From Ampullaceana balthica (Eukaryota > Mollusca > Gastropoda > Lymnaeidae): a DNA stretch of 64,000 nt. This document shows positions 33,067-44,827 of this stretch, piece by piece (the first letter of the stretch is position 1; the number at the start of each line of letters is the position of its first letter). The DNA lies in contig CALYLW010000182.1 in the NCBI GenBank assembly GCA_944989445.1, positions 669,501-733,500 of the forward strand, in the 5' to 3' direction. Position numbers and translations under genes: made by a program. Below the pieces are notes generated by a model that worked only from the letters and a program-made list of their open reading frames with translations, made no database searches and had not been told where the DNA came from.

Positions 33067-34050
33067 CTTAAAAACATATTCAAATCTTCAAACTTACTAT
33101 ACATATACACACACATAGAAGTGTCTCAAAACATACATCATATTATTCATCCTTATGAGACTTTTAAATATAATCTATTTGAAATATTTGACTAACCATT
33201 AAAAATGTCTTTTTGTCTAAAAATGACATTATGTCATAATGTCTTTATGAGATAAACAATTAATAAATATTAAAATTATTTTGATAAAGAGGAAACATAA
33301 AACACTTTTCAATAAAATAAAAATGTTGGTAGAAAAATCAAGGAGAATAACAATGTGCTGCTTACAGAGATTTGGTGACAGCATGAATAATATCGTAGCT
33401 CTTAATAGCATATCTCTTATCCCTCTAACTATTTTGATTCGGAAAAAGTGCATGTTACTTTTTGTATTCAAGTACAAGCTATAAGATCAATTATTGAGCA
33501 TCGTACATAACAATATTAACACAAAGATATAGTTTAAATGTAGCAATAAACACATTGGAAACCAAGCATGAGTTTGGCTAAAACTAAAACACTAACTAAG
33601 CCACACAAAAAAAAAGACTATATTCATTTTTTTTAAAATTTGTCACCATGTCTTGTACATATTACGAGCACATTAGTGATTCATTTATTAAACGGCCGAC
33701 GAAATTTGGCCACTTGAAATTAAGTAAATGTTTTTAACTGAACCTAACAAATATATGAGTCAAGAGATAGTACTTCATTGCTTTTAGTTAAATAAACAAT
33801 ATATCTGACAAGATTAAATACGAAACAATGGCCTATTTTCACACGTTACAAATACTTCATACTCTAAATATGTGCGTATGTGTTCGTATCTGTGTTCTTT
33901 GTGAGCGTATATAATTTCCAACATGTAAATACCTTTAAAAAATCTATAGCTATAATTAGACGGAAAAACACACTTATAAACGTTGATGGTAAATTACTTG
34001 AACAAGTTTGTTTCGTTGTTTAGTCACTGTAATTAATCAGCAGAAAACTA
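33067..34050. other. Gene B upstream region, no feature recognised
   Basis: AT-rich; no coding exon with both splice sites and no repeat termini noticed. A missing leader exon would be expected in this direction. Confidence 0.4.
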
Positions 34051-34159
34051 ATATTAGCTAACGTATATCGTTTTTTCAAAAATACAATATATAGAATTGT
34101 TTAATCTCTTATCATTTGCAATTATATAAGACAAATAAAATGTGCAAGTATGTAAATTC

Positions 34160-34257
34160 CCCCAATACTCTTCCTTCTTATCTAAACATGATTGTTTTAT
34201 TATTAGCAAAATTAATAAATATATACACTTTTTAAAGAGCCTCCCTGCACAATACAC
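34160..34257 (-). CDS. Candidate signal-peptide exon upstream of gene B
   Basis: On the minus strand ATG starts MYCAGRLFKKC then IYLLILLIIKQSC: a basic n-region, hydrophobic core and Cys-containing end that look like a secretion signal. It lies 1.1 kb upstream of the first gene B ectodomain exon in the right orientation. No convincing phase-1 donor follows, so it cannot be joined with confidence. Confidence 0.25.
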
Positions 34258-34261
34258 ATTC

Positions 34262-34530
34262 TTCTATCTATCTATCTTATCTGTACTGACGCTCCTTCTA
34301 TGCAGAAGATAATTGCATCCACAGACCATGACGGATGATCTGTTGGCAAGTGACGCAGCGTTCACAGGCCACGGCTATGAGGGCTCCACGCATTACCCAG
34401 CCACCTAACTAGTGTAAGGTACCCATTCTGAGCAGGGTGACTCAGGGACGCCATAGGGCCCGGGAACAAATCCTTAACGTCACATGGATTCGAACCCGTG
34501 ACCATCGATACGCCAGTCGAGCGCGCTTAA
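34262..34530 (-). mobile_element. tRNA-derived SINE
   Basis: On the minus strand it starts GCGCGCTCGACTGGCGTATC, then GGTCACGGGTTCGAATCC (a pol III B box), then a conserved-looking body (AGGTGGCTGGGTAATGCGTG) and a 3' tail of GATA repeats (AGATAAGATAGATAGATAG). A tRNA-like head, body and short-repeat tail define a SINE. Confidence 0.8.
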
Positions 34531-34699
34531 GAAAATGTGTTGATGTAATTACATAAGTGTCACTTTAAGTTAAATAATTAAATAAGCACAAAATTGGAAT
34601 GACTTAAGAACGAGAACGAGGCTACGCCTAATAGGCATGCATAGCTTCGAGCTCCTGTCTAATTGTGACTTTTTCATGTGTTGGATTGTTTTGTTAATG

Positions 34700-35164
34700 T
34701 TATTTCTGGATCAGGATGTTCATTATGAATCACTGTTTCGGACGAGCTACGTTTTTCATTTCTGAAAATGTTGGACTATTTATTTTTTGGCTGTTTTTCT
34801 TTGCAAAGCTACACGCTTATGTCCGACTACAAGGTCAGCCATCTTTGTTCTTACGATCAACGCTTGGACAATCCCACGAAGCGGAAAATAACAATAGCAA
34901 GACCCGACAGCACACAGGTAGGCGATCATTTCACTACACACGAAATTGCCTACTATCAATGAACACGCAGCATATACGCATAACATCTGAACTAGTGTGT
35001 ATTCTTAAGGATATGTGTATTGGCTGAAACCTTCCTCGGAAGCGTACCTCTCGTGGTGGGAAACGAAAACAGAGACGAATCCCTGTTCTTATTACTGAAC
35101 AAAGATCTAACTCTGATTTTCGTTTGGTGAAAAGAACGATCAACGCTCTTATAACACAACTAAT
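34700..35164 (+). mobile_element. Probable LINE 5' region
   Basis: The GC content rises and the sequence continues without a break into the endonuclease region. Short ORFs overlap on both strands but none is recognised. It is probably the ORF1/5' UTR of the LINE that follows. Confidence 0.35.
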
Positions 35165-35936
35165 CTTATACCTATTAAAACGTATCCCAAATGTTCAGAA
35201 AGAAATCTCTGCATCGCATCATTTAACGCCGAGTCACTTGGGCCAGGTGACAAACGTACTGCTGTGTAAGAATTCATCATGGACAGGCAGATAGACATCA
35301 TGTTTATACAGGAGACCTGGTCTCGACAGACTGGTGATGAGGGAAAGTGTGCTGAACTTGCTCCACTCGGCTTTTCTCTTAGATCATTTCCACATTCCAC
35401 TCGAGGTGGCGGCCTAGCTGTTGTTTAAAAAAAGTACGCTTGCTCATGAGCTCTCATTTTTAACTGAATTCAAATTTGCACATACATCTTTCGAGTTAGT
35501 TCAACTTTCATTGTCAATGCCATATCGTATCACCCACTTTATGTTCATTTAACGTGTCTGTCCCAGCAGAAAAAATAAATTAACAGATGCCAAATTTCAT
35601 GAGGAATTTCCGGAACTTTTGGATCATGCCAGCACCCTGCCTGGCACTTACATGGTATTAGGGGACTTTAACTTTCATTTCGATCAACCACAGAATCCAT
35701 CGACAACAAAAATGGTGGAACTTTTGGAGGTATTCAACATTAGTCAAATAATTAATAAACCAAACCACAATCGAGGACACATAATTGACTGGGTATTGCA
35801 CAGACCTGACGATAACATTGTCAAATCTGCAACAGTAACACAAGAGCTGTCCTCGGATCACTTCTGTGTTATATGTGAACTTAGTGTGATTCTACTCCCG
35901 CAAAATTCCAGGACTTTCGCAATCTGCATGGCATGA
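35165..35936 (+). pseudogene. LINE endonuclease domain (broken)
   Basis: CIASFNAESLGPGDKRTAV, stop, then IMDRQIDIMFIQETWSRQTG and STRGGGLAVV, and after further breaks YMVLGDFNFHFDQPQ, IIDWVLHRPDD and LSSDHFCVICEL. These are the successive motifs of an exonuclease-endonuclease-phosphatase fold: the QETW, GDFN and SDH blocks with catalytic Glu, Asp/Asn and His. At least three stops or frame changes make it non-functional. The 105-residue open part starts at 35619. Confidence 0.8.
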
Positions 35937-35970
35937 ACCACGATGCCTTCCGGCAAGATCTAAGGGTGGC

Positions 35971-36990
35971 GTGTCCCCTGACCTCTGCCCCACTTTTGAT
36001 ACGCTGAATGGTGCACTACGCACTGTGCTGGATAAACATGCCCCTGTCACCCGCCACAATGTCAAGTCAACACGGACAGCTCCCTGGTATTCATCAATAA
36101 GGGATAAACTTCGACGCGCCAAGAAAGATCACCGTGTAGCTGAAAAGACGTGGTTGAAGACAAGACTTGTCGTACATAAGCAAATTTATTCTACCGCCAA
36201 GGGACGTGTGACTAACATCGTACGTACATCAAGCAAAAACCTCGTACTATAATAATAAAATACTCACAAGTAGTACTAGTAGGCAACTATTTAATGTATG
36301 TAATAACCTCAAAGGGAGTGGTAAAGCTGTGGTCTTTCCCTCTGTATATCCATTGCATCAACAACCAGATATATTTTGTAATTTTTTTTACAAACAAAAT
36401 TGCCGAAATTCGGGCTGAGCTTGAAAGAACGATGTTATCACCACATAATTTATCTCCTTCTTTTGCTGTGAGGTAAAACTTTTAAATTGTCCAGCCTGTT
36501 ACGGAAAATGAGATCAAAGCTGTTGTTCTAAAATCTAAGCCAACGTCCAGCTCTCTTGATCCAATCCCCACTACACTATTAGTTGAGTCACTAGATCTCT
36601 TACTCCCAACAAATAACCAACATTGTAAAGGATAGTCTAACATCTGGTTCTTTTCCCACCTTATGTAAATCGTCTGTAATAAAACGATTGCTAAAAAAAC
36701 AAGGGTTAGACCAAAACAATTTAAACAACTATCGACCTGTGTCTAATATTTCATTTATATCGAAGGTCATAGAAAAACTTGTCTTAAAACAACTTTTTGC
36801 TTATCTTAACGACAACACTCTTCTAAGTCCTAATCAGTCGGCCTACAGACCTTCTCACAGCACAGAGACCACCCTGTTGAAGGTAACAAATGACCTCCTA
36901 CTCGCACTGGACAGTGGGAAAATCTATATTTTGGTCCTCTTAGATCTTAGTGCAGCCTTTGACACCGTCGACCATCAAACGTTGCTGTAG
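35971..36990 (+). pseudogene. LINE linker and N-terminal reverse-transcriptase domain (broken, 3'-truncated)
   Basis: 36000-36250 reads RTAPWYSSIRDKLRRAKKDH, the usual linker (APW....LR..KR..R..E). 36690-36990 reads NNYRPVSNISFISKVIEKLV, LSPNQSAYRPSHSTETTLLK and LVLLDLSAAFDTVDHQTLL, reverse-transcriptase motifs up to the first catalytic Asp block (L2/CR1/jockey style). The sequence ends at DHQTLL, just before the region with the F/YADD motif, where an hAT-like repeat begins. It is therefore truncated at its 3' side, unlike the usual 5' truncation. Confidence 0.85.
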
Positions 36991-36993
36991 TTT

Positions 36994-37365
36994 ACCCCAA
37001 AACTGTGTGTAGTTGGCCCCCAAACTGCTGTTTGACAGTTAATGCGGCCCTCCGGCAGAAAAGTTTGGAGACCCCTGAATTATTCGATCGCAGTATTCGA
37101 ACTATTAAGGTCTTCAAGATTTTAGTAAACACAAACTGCTTTAAACTTGTATTATCAAATTTACTTAAACAACGATCCCACATTTCCTTAAATGAAAAAC
37201 GTAGCTTATATGCACTGTAATGTGATTACCGGTATACGTTGTGTTTAGGATATGAATATTTTTAATCTAATTAATTTATAATCATGTGTGTTACTTTTTC
37301 TATGTAAGGTATTGTGAGACTAGTTGCTATATAGGATACTGTGCTTTCTAAATTATCAAATTTTA

Positions 37366-37419
<54 letters not shown>

Positions 37420-37422
37420 TAT
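36994..37422 (+). mobile_element. hAT-like repeat copy cutting the LINE
   Basis: It starts with CCCAAACTGCTGTTTGACAG and GCGGCCCTCCGGCAGAAAAG-TTTGGAGACCCCTG, an hAT-type terminal motif. The rest matches 22240-22545 and 37750-38020. It ends in a (TA)n tract at 37366-37413. Confidence 0.55.
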
Positions 37423-38350
37423 TAAGGCTGCGGAAATTAATGATTAATTTCTCGATTAATCGATACATTTTTTTATCGATTAAAATTATTTTAATCGATA
37501 AAAATTCGGTAAAAATTAAAGAAAATATTTATAATATTTTAAAACTGTTTTAGTAATAAATAATTAATTAATAATAATTAATAATAATTTATATATTTTT
37601 TACGTACAAACTTCTCCCGCGTAATATGATAATTTATTTTATTTCTTTATGTGGACCAGCAGACGTCAACTAAAAATGGCTGACAGCATCAGCGCAATTA
37701 AATTTAAACACATAACTAGAAAATTGAGCAAAATTTTGTTTTTAAGCTAACTTCTTTAAACTTGTATTATCAAATTTACTTAAACAACTACCACACATTT
37801 CCTTAAATGAAAAACGTAGCTTATATGCACTGTAATGTGATTACTGGTATACGTTGTGTTTAGGATATGAATATTTTTAATCTAATTAATTTATAATCAT
37901 ATGTGTTACTTTTTCTATGTAAGGCGTTGTGAGGCTAGTTGCTATATAGGATACTGTGCTTTCTAAATTATCAACTTTTATATTTATATATCTATATCTA
38001 TATATATATATATATATACATATATATTAAGGCTGCGGAAATTAATGATTAATTTCTCGATTAATCGATACATTTTTTATCGATTAAAATTATTTTAATC
38101 GATAAATATTCGATTAAAATTAAAGAAAATATTTATAATATTTTAAAACTTTGTTAGTATTAAATAATTAATTAATAATAATTAATAATAATTTATATAT
38201 TTGTTACGTACAAACTTCTCCCGCGTAATATTATAATTTATTTTATTACTTTATGTGGACCGGCAGACGTCAACTAAAAATGGCTGATAGCATCAGCGCA
38301 ATTAAATTTAAACATATAACTAGAAAATTGAGCAAAATTTTGTTTTTAAG
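37141..38350 (+). repeat. Tandem duplication, ~615-bp unit x 2
   Basis: CTTTAAACTTGTATTATCAA begins at 37141 and again at 37756. The following (TA)n tract, the TIR TAAGGCTGCGGAAATTAATG and the block ending AAATTGAGCAAAATTTTG are repeated in the same order with few differences. This is a local tandem duplication spanning parts of two elements. Confidence 0.85.
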
Positions 38351-38645
38351 TTAACTGCGGATGGCAAAGTTGAAGATGGTGAAAAAGTTTACAGTGTTCA
38401 CTGCCATAAACAATTCTCTTTTAAAGGATCAAGTAAAACGCTGACGTACCAGAAACATACGATCAATAATCAACACATTGTCATAAAATTAAGTTCAAAA
38501 TATTCTTAATTTTCAATGTCCGCGAGAAATGTTAAGTTTAATGACGTCATAAATTTCTATTTTTGGCTTTAATCGAAATTATCGATTAATTAATCGACAA
38601 TTTTTCAAAAGTTAACGATTAAATTTAAATTAATCAATAACAGCC

Positions 38646-38649
<4 letters not shown>
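38028..38649 (+). mobile_element. hAT-like element with BED-finger remnant
   Basis: TIRs: left TAAGGCTGCGGAAATTAATG, right reversed TTAGGGCTGTTATTGATTAA. At 38351-38483 the + strand is open and reads ADGKVEDGEKVYSVHCHKQF and then FKGSSKTLTYQKHTINNQH, a BED-type zinc finger as at the N-terminus of hAT transposases. The first Cys of the CxxC pair is replaced by Ser. The rest of the transposase is missing. The partial copy at 37423-37740 lacks the finger. Confidence 0.65.

Positions 38650-38711
<62 letters not shown>
38650..38711. repeat. (AT)n microsatellite
   Basis: A pure TA tract directly abutting the Helitron 3' end at 38712. Confidence 0.95.
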
Positions 38712-38712
<1 letters not shown>

Positions 38713-39327
38713 TAGAAATATACCCGCTCCTTGTAGCGGGCGTGTGCTGACCCTTTTTCCCAAGTATTAGTTGCTGGTTATTACAATTTTTATTTGCCAA
38801 GTTAAATTTCAGATTTATCTTTTAGTTAAAATATTATGGGAAACAGAGATATGCCATTTTAAGGAAAAAAATAATAAATATAATTGAATATATTTAAGAA
38901 AAAAAAAGAGAAAAAAAAACAGACACAATTATTTAATTTTTACCATTTTACCACAAATGCAGTGTCTTTTAAAATTACCTTACTATTTAAAAGATATGAT
39001 TTATTAAGTAATGAATCTTGACGACCATATTAACTAAATTTACTATTTCATTCCCACTTGTACTAAATAAACATAACTGATAGGTTTTCCAAAAGAACTC
39101 TATCACCCTCGTCACTCAAAAATTTCATATATAATTACGACACTAAATAGTAACACAATTGTAAGTAATTCAATATTTGTAACCGCGTCTATGAGATAAA
39201 GAACATATGGCACTATCCCTTAAAAAGGCAAAGGCTACATAACTCATAGCACCAATAAACACAATTATAAATGTACTTTCTAAAATACTTTTTAAAAAAA
39301 TCAAAACGTCGTAATAAAATGGAATTA

Positions 39328-40588
39328 CGGACACCTCGACCCCGGACGTTTCGACCCCGGACGGTTCGACTCTGCCAGTTCGACCACAGGACGTTTCGTT
39401 CCCAGGACGTTTCGTCCCCAGGACGTTTCGTCCCCGACGTTTCGACCCCGGTCGGTTCGACCACGGACGGTTCGACCACGGATGATTTGACCCCGGATGA
39501 TTCGACCCCAGGACAGTTCGACCCACAGGGCGTTTCGACCCCGGACGTTTCAACCCTTTCGTTTCTACACCGTGAAATGATTTTTATTTTTTCTTTGTTG
39601 TTTTTTGTTGTTTTTTTTTACATTTTTTAAATATTAATTTTCGGCATATTATCAATTAAAAAATTAAAAACAGTATCTCAACTCCTATCCCAAACTAAAC
39701 ACACTTAAAAAGTACTTAATTTAATATTGGGTTTTAAAAATGTATATATTTAAGTCGTTCAAAGATTTTCACTGTGATAACAAAAACAAACGAAATTGCT
39801 TTTTTTTTATAATTAAGTTTTAAAAAAAAATCTTTTTATTAAAGGTGATGACATGCTGAACGCAGGCGCTGAAACCATTACAAACCCCTCGCCCTTTGCA
39901 TTCACTTCTGTTTCTTCAGTAATACTGATTTTAATAAGACGTACAAAGTTGTCAGTATTTAAAGTTCATAAATTTCAATAGTTAATACCGCCGCCTAGCA
40001 GACAACATTCAAGCTGCTGGACCTGTATGACCTGACTGAACGTTACGTCATTGTTGTTTACATTTCGTCTGAGGGTTTCATAATCCCATGTTACGAAGGC
40101 TACACTCAATGACCACCACAGCAAGCCGTGTGCAGGCGGGGGTAAATAGAGTAAGTGGGGGCAGAGAGAATGTAGGCACCTTTAGAAAGGACTATCTGAC
40201 CACATTGCCTTTGTTTTGTCCCGATTACATCAAACGTGGTGGAGTAGGATAGGTTTGGAAGGACTTTCTACCTCAGAGGAATGGTGCATTGATCACAATC
40301 ATGAATTCGCATTGAATATTGACTGGTTGTCAATAACAATTTCAAACTGTATTTAATTTTTACTGGATAATCATTTTAAGCTAAATTATTTTTATATCAA
40401 AATTTAATTTAAAAATAATAAATTTTAAAAAGTATATTTAAAAATCTATTTAAAAAATTATGCTGTGTAGATACGAAGGGGTCGAAACGTCCGGGGTCGA
40501 AACACCCTGGGGTCGAAACGTCCTGTGGTCGAACTGTCGACGCGGGGTCGAACCGTCCGGGTCGAATCGTCCGGGGTCGAAGTGTCCG
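39328..40588. mobile_element. Foldback element with minisatellite arms
   Basis: The left arm (39328-39562) is about 15 copies of a 15-16-bp unit, GGACGTTTCGACCCC and variants. The right arm (40470-40588) is the inverse, GGGGTCGAAACGTCC. The outer ends match (CGGACACCTCGACCCC versus reversed CGGACACTTCGACCCC) and so do the inner ends (TTTCGTTTCTACAC versus CTTCGTATCTACAC). The interior is about 0.9 kb with no transposase. The arms are unequal in length, as expected if the unit number varies. Confidence 0.8.
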
Positions 40589-41375
40589 ACCACCATTAAA
40601 ATGATATCAAGAAAATGTGCACACCATATTTAGACAATAAAAGATTATAGAAAGCTGGCCGCATAAAATAAAGTCTTGTTATAAAGTAAATGTACTGGAC
40701 CAAAATAACTCTCCCTTTTGACGTATTCATAGTTGTTTTAACAGGGAAATAATATTTTTTTAAAATTTATGTCTCTAAATTTTACGATTTATATTTACGG
40801 TTTTTGTGCAATGTGTATAATTTCAAAAAGGAATCATTTTTTTGTTCCATATTTCTGATAAGGCATCATATTTTGTAAATTATATTTAATACACACACCA
40901 GATTTTGTTTCTGAAAAATATTTTGTATATATATATATCCACATTAGGCTAAATAAAAGATTCAGCTGTCTGTTAATAAGCACATCTGAAAAATGATTAA
41001 AAAATAACTTTAGAAATGACCTATGTTATTGCGACTACAAAGGAATTAACATAACATGTTCAATTCGCAATTCATATTAATTAAGCGTTTTCAGGATCAC
41101 TTTATTAAATTTAGTCAACTTCTGTTAATACGTTCGGTAGCGAAAGTTTATATATGTATAGTGTAAATATATAGCTTATGTAAACCTTTTTAAAGTGTAA
41201 GTTTATTTGACATAGGCCATCCCTTTCCACATAAAATAAACTCGCTACATCTATGGTTTTTAATTAAATGTCGAGTTATGAATTATATTTTTAAAAATCG
41301 CAATTTCATTCACACATGTAAAATATTAATCCAATGCATCGTGGAAAAATTTAAATAAAATAATTTAAACGCATA

Positions 41376-42344
41376 TCTAATATATAAAACTCAGTTGATG
41401 TTTGTATGTTTGTTTGTTTGTATCCATTAAAAAAAGGACCACTGCTTTGTTGACATTTTTTCCAAAAGATCTCTACCACTGTCGTCACTAAAAAAAAGCT
41501 CATATATATTTACGACACTGCATCGTAACACAATTGTAATTAATACAATATTTGCATCAGCGTCTATGAATAAAGATAATAGGGCCACCCCCCCCCATGC
41601 CCAAAGGCAAAATCTACTTAACCTATAGCGCCAATAAATCTAATATATACAATTATTACATACATTGGTTTTTATTAAATGTCGATTTATGGAACAGAAA
41701 ATAATTAAAACAAATGACGTCATAGTTTTATGCTTATATTTTAATTTTGTGAAAAGGCAACGATGTAAAAATAGGATTTGAGGATTTATAAATATTATGA
41801 AATACTTTGTGTAAATTTCATCAAGTTTAATATTTCGTATTTATCAAACACGGATAAGTCACTTATGTTAATTATGTATATTGATTCCCGTGGTCTGTAT
41901 GGATTGTATAGAAATATTAAATTACGTCATTGTTTTATGCTTATATTTTATTTTTTTAAAAGAAGCGTACACGAAAATGTGCGCACCGTAATTAGACAAT
42001 ATAATATTTTTTGAATGCGCACCGCTGAAAATAAAGTATTGGGGAAAAAAAAACTTCACCAAAAATAACTCGCTTTGAACGGAATTTGAACGTCCGCGTA
42101 AAGTTGTTCAATATAGAAATGAGGTTAATTTTTTCATTCTTTGTCTCTGCATTTTCCGATTATTTAATTTACGGCATTCGGGCAAAAAGGGCAATTACAA
42201 AAAATAACTTAAAACCATCTCCGGGGTAAAAGGAACCGTCCTGCCAAATTTGGTCACCGTCCGTCATTTGGTTTTTCCGTGATTGTGTAACGAACAGAAA
42301 GTTGAAAAGTGAAACATACAAACAACTGAGCTTTATATATTAGA
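41376..42344 (+). mobile_element. Helitron 5' end in + orientation; inverted ends flank 969 bp
   Basis: The + strand has TCTAATATATAAAACTCAGT-TGATGTTTGTATG after host A. The reverse complement of the right edge is TCTAATATATAAAGCTCAGT-TGTTTGTATG. Two nearly identical Helitron 5' ends thus face each other. The internal block 41440-41660 repeats 39078-39290 directly. Confidence 0.6.
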
Positions 42345-42349
42345 TATAT

Positions 42350-43535
42350 ACTTCTACCTTAAATGATAGTGAGACAAATAACAAGTAAGTTAATTATATG
42401 GTTTCAGTAAGAAGTATGGATCAATAAGGAAAGCTGATTCACTACACATCTCATCTGTGTGTTTAATAGGTCTGTACCGGATACACATTTTTGGAATTTG
42501 GCTTTAGCCGCAGCCGGATTTGTAAAAATGACCAAATTCTGGATTTATTTTTCGGAGCTGGAGCCATTATATATATATATATATATATCTACCAGCCAGC
42601 CGGATTTTCCCGGATTTATGATGTAAAATCCTTCCGGTGCCAAATTTGTAAAAATGGCTTGATTCCGGAATTGCTTGAGCCGAAATCCGCTACACTCCTA
42701 GTTTTTAATATTTTAAATTATTTTTTAAAAATTAGTTATAATTTTCAATTTTATATTTGTATATATTATGTAAATTTAAGAATACTTATTGCATAATTCA
42801 TAGGTATATAACTGCTAAATCTTTTGAGCTATCTCGTATGAGAGGTCTTTCCCCACCAACTCATATTTCAACGGGTGATAACAGGGTCTCGAACTGCTGG
42901 TATCACAAAAAGTCTCTTCGGGGATTATTTATTTTAAAAAGAAAGTTGCGCACATTTCAAGGTACATGCAATTCAATCACTACATGGAGTCGTTCTGCTA
43001 AAATGTTATATCCTGGCTAGTAAGCTTTTTATTTTTTTAACACACGGAATAAATTGAAATTATGTGGCCCTAACGTATACATATATATGTATAACTCAAA
43101 TAATTGACTTTATACAACAAAACGTTTTCTTTTTTCTTACTTTTATAAACCAACCGATGCCTTTATACACAAACCGATGCCTTTTTACACAAGTCCTGCC
43201 CTTACAAATGAGCCCTTTCATTTATACACAAAAAATGCCTCTATACACCAATCCCACTATTTACACACCAAACCTGAATTTATAAACAAACCCATGGGGG
43301 AAGGATTTATTTACTGAGGCCCAGTACAAAAATCACAATGCATTTGTTGATATTGTTTCCATCAGTGTGCATCTATAGCCAGGGGGGCTGGGGGTGGTGG
43401 GTGGGGATGAGGCTAGGACAGCTGGTTAGTCCTACGCTCACATCATGTTGTATGACACTGCCAAGCACTTGTACCAGGTGGCCCAGGTGTTAATCTAAGT
43501 TTTAAGAGATTTACCTTTATGATTTTATATTAATA
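42350..43535 (+). repeat. 1.2-kb dispersed repeat, copy 2 (interrupted by Helitrons)
   Basis: Matches 22594-23840 from ACTTCTACCTTAAA to GATTTTATATTAATA. Its right edge is cut exactly at the CTAG end of the Helitron array. It carries the second TAGG...CCTA MITE at 42467-42700. Confidence 0.8.
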
Positions 43536-44827
43536 CTAGCAGACCCGTCGTCCGCTGCAACGATCTCAGTAAAAATGAATAAATTTAAAGAAACCAATGA
43601 GTGGTATGTTTAAAAACAATTCTGAAGAAACCTTCGTGGAAGTGTGAAAAAAATTTCCAAGTTTCATAGCAAACGGATAAATAAATTAATAATTAAATAG
43701 CGTACAAAGAAGAAACGATATTAAGGGCCCCGGCCCCAAAATGAGTGATAATAAAGTTTTTTATTGCCATTGTACTCAAGCTATATTCCTCAATATCGTG
43801 TAAAATTGAATAGGGAATACAATGATTAAAGTTCAGTAAAAAGACTTTGGGGCCCCCAGCTCCAAAGGAATGGAAATTAAGAGTTCAGTGCCCTATAGTA
43901 ATATAGGCTCTTAAGTTTTTATACTCTAAGTGTGGTCAAAATCCAGTTATTTTATCATTATCTAATGCTTAAACTACTTTTTATATACCTAATATAGGGG
44001 GAAAATAAAATTATGGGGCCCCGGCCCATTCTATGCAAGAGGTCAATTTCAAAAACCTGTTCATTTTAGTTCATTTTTATTGTGGCTATATTTCTCAAGA
44101 TCTTTAAAAAGTAAATAGGAAAAATATCTTAAACATATACGAAAAAAGACATTTGGGGCCCCCGGCCCCGAAAATGTTGGCATTAGAAGTTTTGTGTCTA
44201 TAGTATTTTAATATAGGCTACCAATTTTTCGTATGCAAAATTTTGTGAAGATCTATTCATTTACTAAGCAGCCAACGTAGAGATTAATTTGTATATAACT
44301 CATATAAGATTTTTTTTAAACGACATTAAGGGCCCCAGGGCCCATTCTGGGCAAGATATAAAGTACAAAACACCTGTTCATTGCAATTTGTATAATAATG
44401 AATACATGTGTCATTATTTGTCAAGATTATTAATGACTGAATGGTGAATACAATCTTAAACGTTTAAGAAATATGAATTTTTGGGCCCCCAGCCCAAAGG
44501 AATGACTATTTGCAGTTCAGTGCCGCCCTATAGTATTTTAATGTTGGCTATCAAGTTGTCACATACAAAGTTTGGTTAAGATCCAACAATTTACACAGTA
44601 GCTAGCGCTTAAACTAATTTTTATATAGCTCATAAAAGCAACAAATGACAATATGGGCCCCCGGTGCCCCATGAGTGTTAAATTTAGAAAAAAAGTTGAC
44701 AGTTACCATTCCAGGTAGGTACTCAACAGTCTCCAAAAATTTCATGACGATCGGATGAATAGTTTAGTCAGCTATAAAGGACATGCACACACACACACAG
44801 ACATACTTTGATTTTTATATATATAGA
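43536..44827 (-). mobile_element. Helitron array unit 0 (family B)
   Basis: Minus strand: 5' TCTATATATATAAAAATCAA at 44827, 3' GACGACGGGTCTGCTAG at 43536, host A/T rule satisfied at the left. It has the same ends and the same internal boxes as the Helitron at 15523-18038. It joins unit 1 directly (CTAG|TC). Confidence 0.85.

Larger units (their letters stand above)
38712..42344 (-). mobile_element. Helitron-bounded block, 3.6 kb
   Basis: On the minus strand the 3' end is a perfect 6-bp hairpin (CCCGCT, loop, AGCGGG; 38723-38740), seven bases, then CTAG and host T. The 5' end is TCTAATATATAAAGCTCAGT at 42344 with host A. It contains a foldback element (39328-40588) and a second Helitron 5' end in opposite orientation (41376). 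It may be one Helitron with insertions or two of opposite polarity. No Rep/helicase ORF is present. Confidence 0.6.

Noticed and set aside
34480..34530. tRNA-like sequence with a B box
   Set aside because: It is the head of a SINE: no proper acceptor stem or complete cloverleaf, and it continues into a SINE body and GATA tail.
39170..39630. ORFs rich in RPGSN/RPRTF repeats
   Set aside because: Translations of the foldback element's 16-bp minisatellite arm.
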